From positions 1 through 20,234 of the forward strand of contig DASPTB010000071.1 of NCBI GenBank assembly GCA_035623615.1: a DNA stretch of 20,234 bases, read 5' to 3'. The translations under genes and the position numbers were made by a program. The notes beneath the pieces are model-generated. The model was not told the origin of the DNA and did not search any database. It saw only the letters and a program-made list of their open reading frames with translations. Positions 19,601-20,234 of the stretch are shown here, one piece after another. The DNA is from DASPTB01 sp035623615 (lineage in GTDB: Bacteria > Actinomycetota > UBA4738). The stretch's first letter is position 1; every line of letters begins with the position of its first letter.

Positions 19601-20234
19601 CTCAGCAACGAGCGCACCGGCGAGGATCGCGAGGTCTTCATCTTCCTGGGAGAGGTCACCGAGCTCCGCGGGCGGAACGCGCAGGAGCGCGACGCGATCG
19701 GTCGGCACGACCTCGTCGAGACGTTTCCACAGAAGCAACGGCACGCCGAGAGCGCTCTCCAAGCACAGGACGGGGTGATTCAGCGTTCCCGTCAGTTGGT
19801 ACCCCTCCCGCGTGGTCACCCGCAGCGTGGGGTGCGTCCCCGAGTGGAACAGACGGTCGGCTGACACCGGGTCGCCCTTTCGGTCGAGAACCTTGAGCGA
19901 GATCTCGTTGTCGGAGTTCGGCGCGGCGGAGGGGACGACGTCCCGGATGCGAATGGTTCCGGTCGGGAGCCGGACGAGCGCGTCCCCGTCGACGCAGTAC
20001 CTCATGGCCGCCGGTGGGTCGCCGTCGACCGATCCGAAGTTCCCCTGGGAATCCACCAACGGGTAACGCATGGAGAACGGCTGCGCCATCCGCACCATCG
20101 CGTCGTAGATCGGCATGTCGCCGTGCGGGTGGTACTTCTTCATCACGTCGCCGACGACCGACGCGCACTTGCGGCGTGGCTGGTCGGAGCGCAGCCCGCC
20201 CTCGAGCATCGCGTAGAGGATGCGGCGGTGCACC
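16661..20234 (-). CDS. gyrA: DNA gyrase subunit A, intein-containing, 5' end outside the window
   Basis: The frame is open to the right edge; 770 extein residues are visible and roughly 40 N-terminal residues are missing. GyrA with GyrB introduces negative supercoils using ATP. Landmarks are VHRRILYAM, the quinolone-pocket helix YHPHGDMPIYD, QGNFGSVDGDPPAAMRY with the catalytic Tyr at 19997-19999, TEARLASLAMEML, and the C-terminal pinwheel with the GyrA box QGRGGRG near 17500-17525, which marks gyrase rather than topoisomerase IV. The coding frame is interrupted between AAMRY and TEAR by a 420-residue intein and remains open throughout. At the E. coli Ser83-Ala84 positions the protein has Met-Pro. 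The DUF3566 gene and tRNA-Ile follow on the same strand; gyrB is presumably upstream, outside the window. Confidence 0.97.
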   Translation of the reverse strand, partial: VHRRILYAMLEGGLRSDQPRRKCASVVGDVMKKYHPHGDMPIYDAMVRMAQPFSMRYPLVDSQGNFGSVDGDPPAAMRYCVDGDALVRLPTGTIRIRDVVPSAAPNSDNEISLKVLDRKGDPVSADRLFHSGTHPTLRVTTREGYQLTGTLNHPVLCLESALGVPLLLWKRLDEVVPTDRVALLRVPPAELGDLSQEDEDLAILAGALVAEGWASDTRAGFNNTDPDYFDRTLKAYDRVVGGPRYAYSRIIRSGSMLHELDVHDLGSFRSGPLSEFCGLRSADKRVPAFVWGASAAFKRQFLQALYEGDGSSSLLPRGSIQITHSTYSERLAREVQQLLLEFGVVSRLCRYDKGEWKVVVTNRRDARLFAGNVGFLGRKQQKLEKELSVVPERSSAMSSDHVPHVADYIRADAGGRWADRDWLSRHNVDRIERWEQGGDEILGRIASDEVRAVIEPLVDGTYYFAEVRSIEDAGERPVYSLRVDSADHSFVTNGFVSHNTEARLASLAMEMLRDIDRETVDLVPNFDGYENEPAVLPARFPNLLVNGSSGIAVGMATNIPPHNLVEIIDAVTALADDPKITLEKIMKIVKGPDFPTAGLIMGREGIKEAYETGRGSIRMRAKVTIEEGQQGRGRLVVTELPYMVNKARLAEKIGQLYRDGKVKDVANLKDESSGRGGMRLVVDLRRGANPHVVLNQLYKHTQLQETFGVNMLALVDGVPRTLNLKEVLEHYLAHQVDVVTRRTKFELRKAEERDHIVQGLLIALGNIDEVIKIIRGSADTDQARTKLMARFKLSEIQANHILDMPLKRLTRLSRQELETEHKELLATIRRLKALLKDPKKIVALVKDELAEIKKKFGDERRTEIRDDAGGEFDVEDLIQETDVILTITRAGYVKRLPVETYRSQGRGGRGVIGANLKQDDIISQVFTTTTHHWLLVFTNRGKVYRTKVHEVPEASRTGRGVYVANVPGMGFGPDEHIASIIDLKDYAEAKYLVFATRKGMIKKTSLGEYDSPRTGLAAINLKPGDELIGTLLTDGNDDIILASKLGQAIRFSEASARPMGRATAGVIGMRLRPKDEVIALVSTGHGDGLLTVTNNGFGKRTDFEEYPRKGRGGLGVRTAQLTERVGVLAGAFPITKDQDILVIANDGVVIRVPATQVRKAGRATQGVRVMRLEKGRSVAAVAPVVTQAEE
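18737..19996 (-). mobile_element. GyrA intein with LAGLIDADG homing endonuclease domain
   Basis: The 420 residues run from Cys1 (CVDGDALVRL, splicing block A) to Asn420 (NGFVSHN, block G), followed by extein Thr as the +1 nucleophile. Block B is GTLNHPV with T71 and H74. Block F is VYSLRVDSADHSFVTNG with His409, and the penultimate His419 is present. All class 1 splicing residues are therefore intact. Two LAGLIDADG motifs lie between them: LAGALVAEG (acidic E132) and LQALYEGDG (acidic D230), so the homing endonuclease appears complete. The insertion point, directly after the gyrase active-site tyrosine, is that of the mycobacterial GyrA inteins, and the length equals that of the full-size mycobacterial forms. 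The frame is intact, as splicing is needed to make functional gyrase. Confidence 0.96.

Overview
The window looks like chromosomal DNA from a high-GC actinobacterium (Actinomycetota). The best evidence is the right end, where gyrA is followed by a DUF3566 membrane protein gene and tRNA-Ile(GAT). That order is characteristic of Actinobacteria. Six start codons (five well-supported genes and one tentative small ORF) sit only 5-8 bases after an extended TANNNT-like -10 hexamer, the leaderless arrangement common in this phylum. I cannot place it more precisely. It reads as ordinary, densely packed chromosome with no phage, insertion sequence or CRISPR array. The one clear mobile element is an intein in GyrA.

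Layout. 1-720: the end of a right-handed beta-helix surface protein, convergent with a small four-helix membrane protein. 775-5026 (+): a putative papain-like cysteine-fold protein, a GT87 polyprenol-dependent glycosyltransferase overlapping an acyltransferase-3 gene by four bases (cell-envelope glycan synthesis and acylation), a doubtful 58-residue ORF, and a histidine phosphatase. 5072-8022 (-): a three-gene operon of LolA-like exported protein, ABC ATPase and ABC-2 permease; the ATPase probably starts at a CTG codon. 8098-10118 (-): a GNAT acyltransferase of the COG3375 type followed by an enolase-superfamily OSBS/N-acylamino acid racemase. This pair is known elsewhere in a D- to L-amino-acid conversion route.

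10119-10496 is the most unusual stretch. On the minus strand it holds a well-spaced sigma-70-like promoter, a Shine-Dalgarno region matching the 16S rRNA tail at 17 of 18 positions, a 13-residue ORF ending in Cys, GC-rich hairpins, and a perfect 36-bp palindrome just before the GNAT gene. I do not recognise it. It could be a leader peptide with an attenuator, or a tiny peptide gene with its own terminator.

10497-15839: a degenerate GGDEF-domain protein and a small single-pass membrane protein (-), an AIM24-family protein (+), a DDAH/arginine-deiminase-like hydrolase (-) divergent from an orphan lipoprotein (+), a ChrA-type chromate transporter (+) and a DUF664/DinB-fold protein (+). 15916-20234 (-): tRNA-Ile, the DUF3566 protein, and gyrA. 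The gyrA gene runs off the right edge and is interrupted directly after the catalytic tyrosine by a 420-residue intein with both LAGLIDADG motifs intact.
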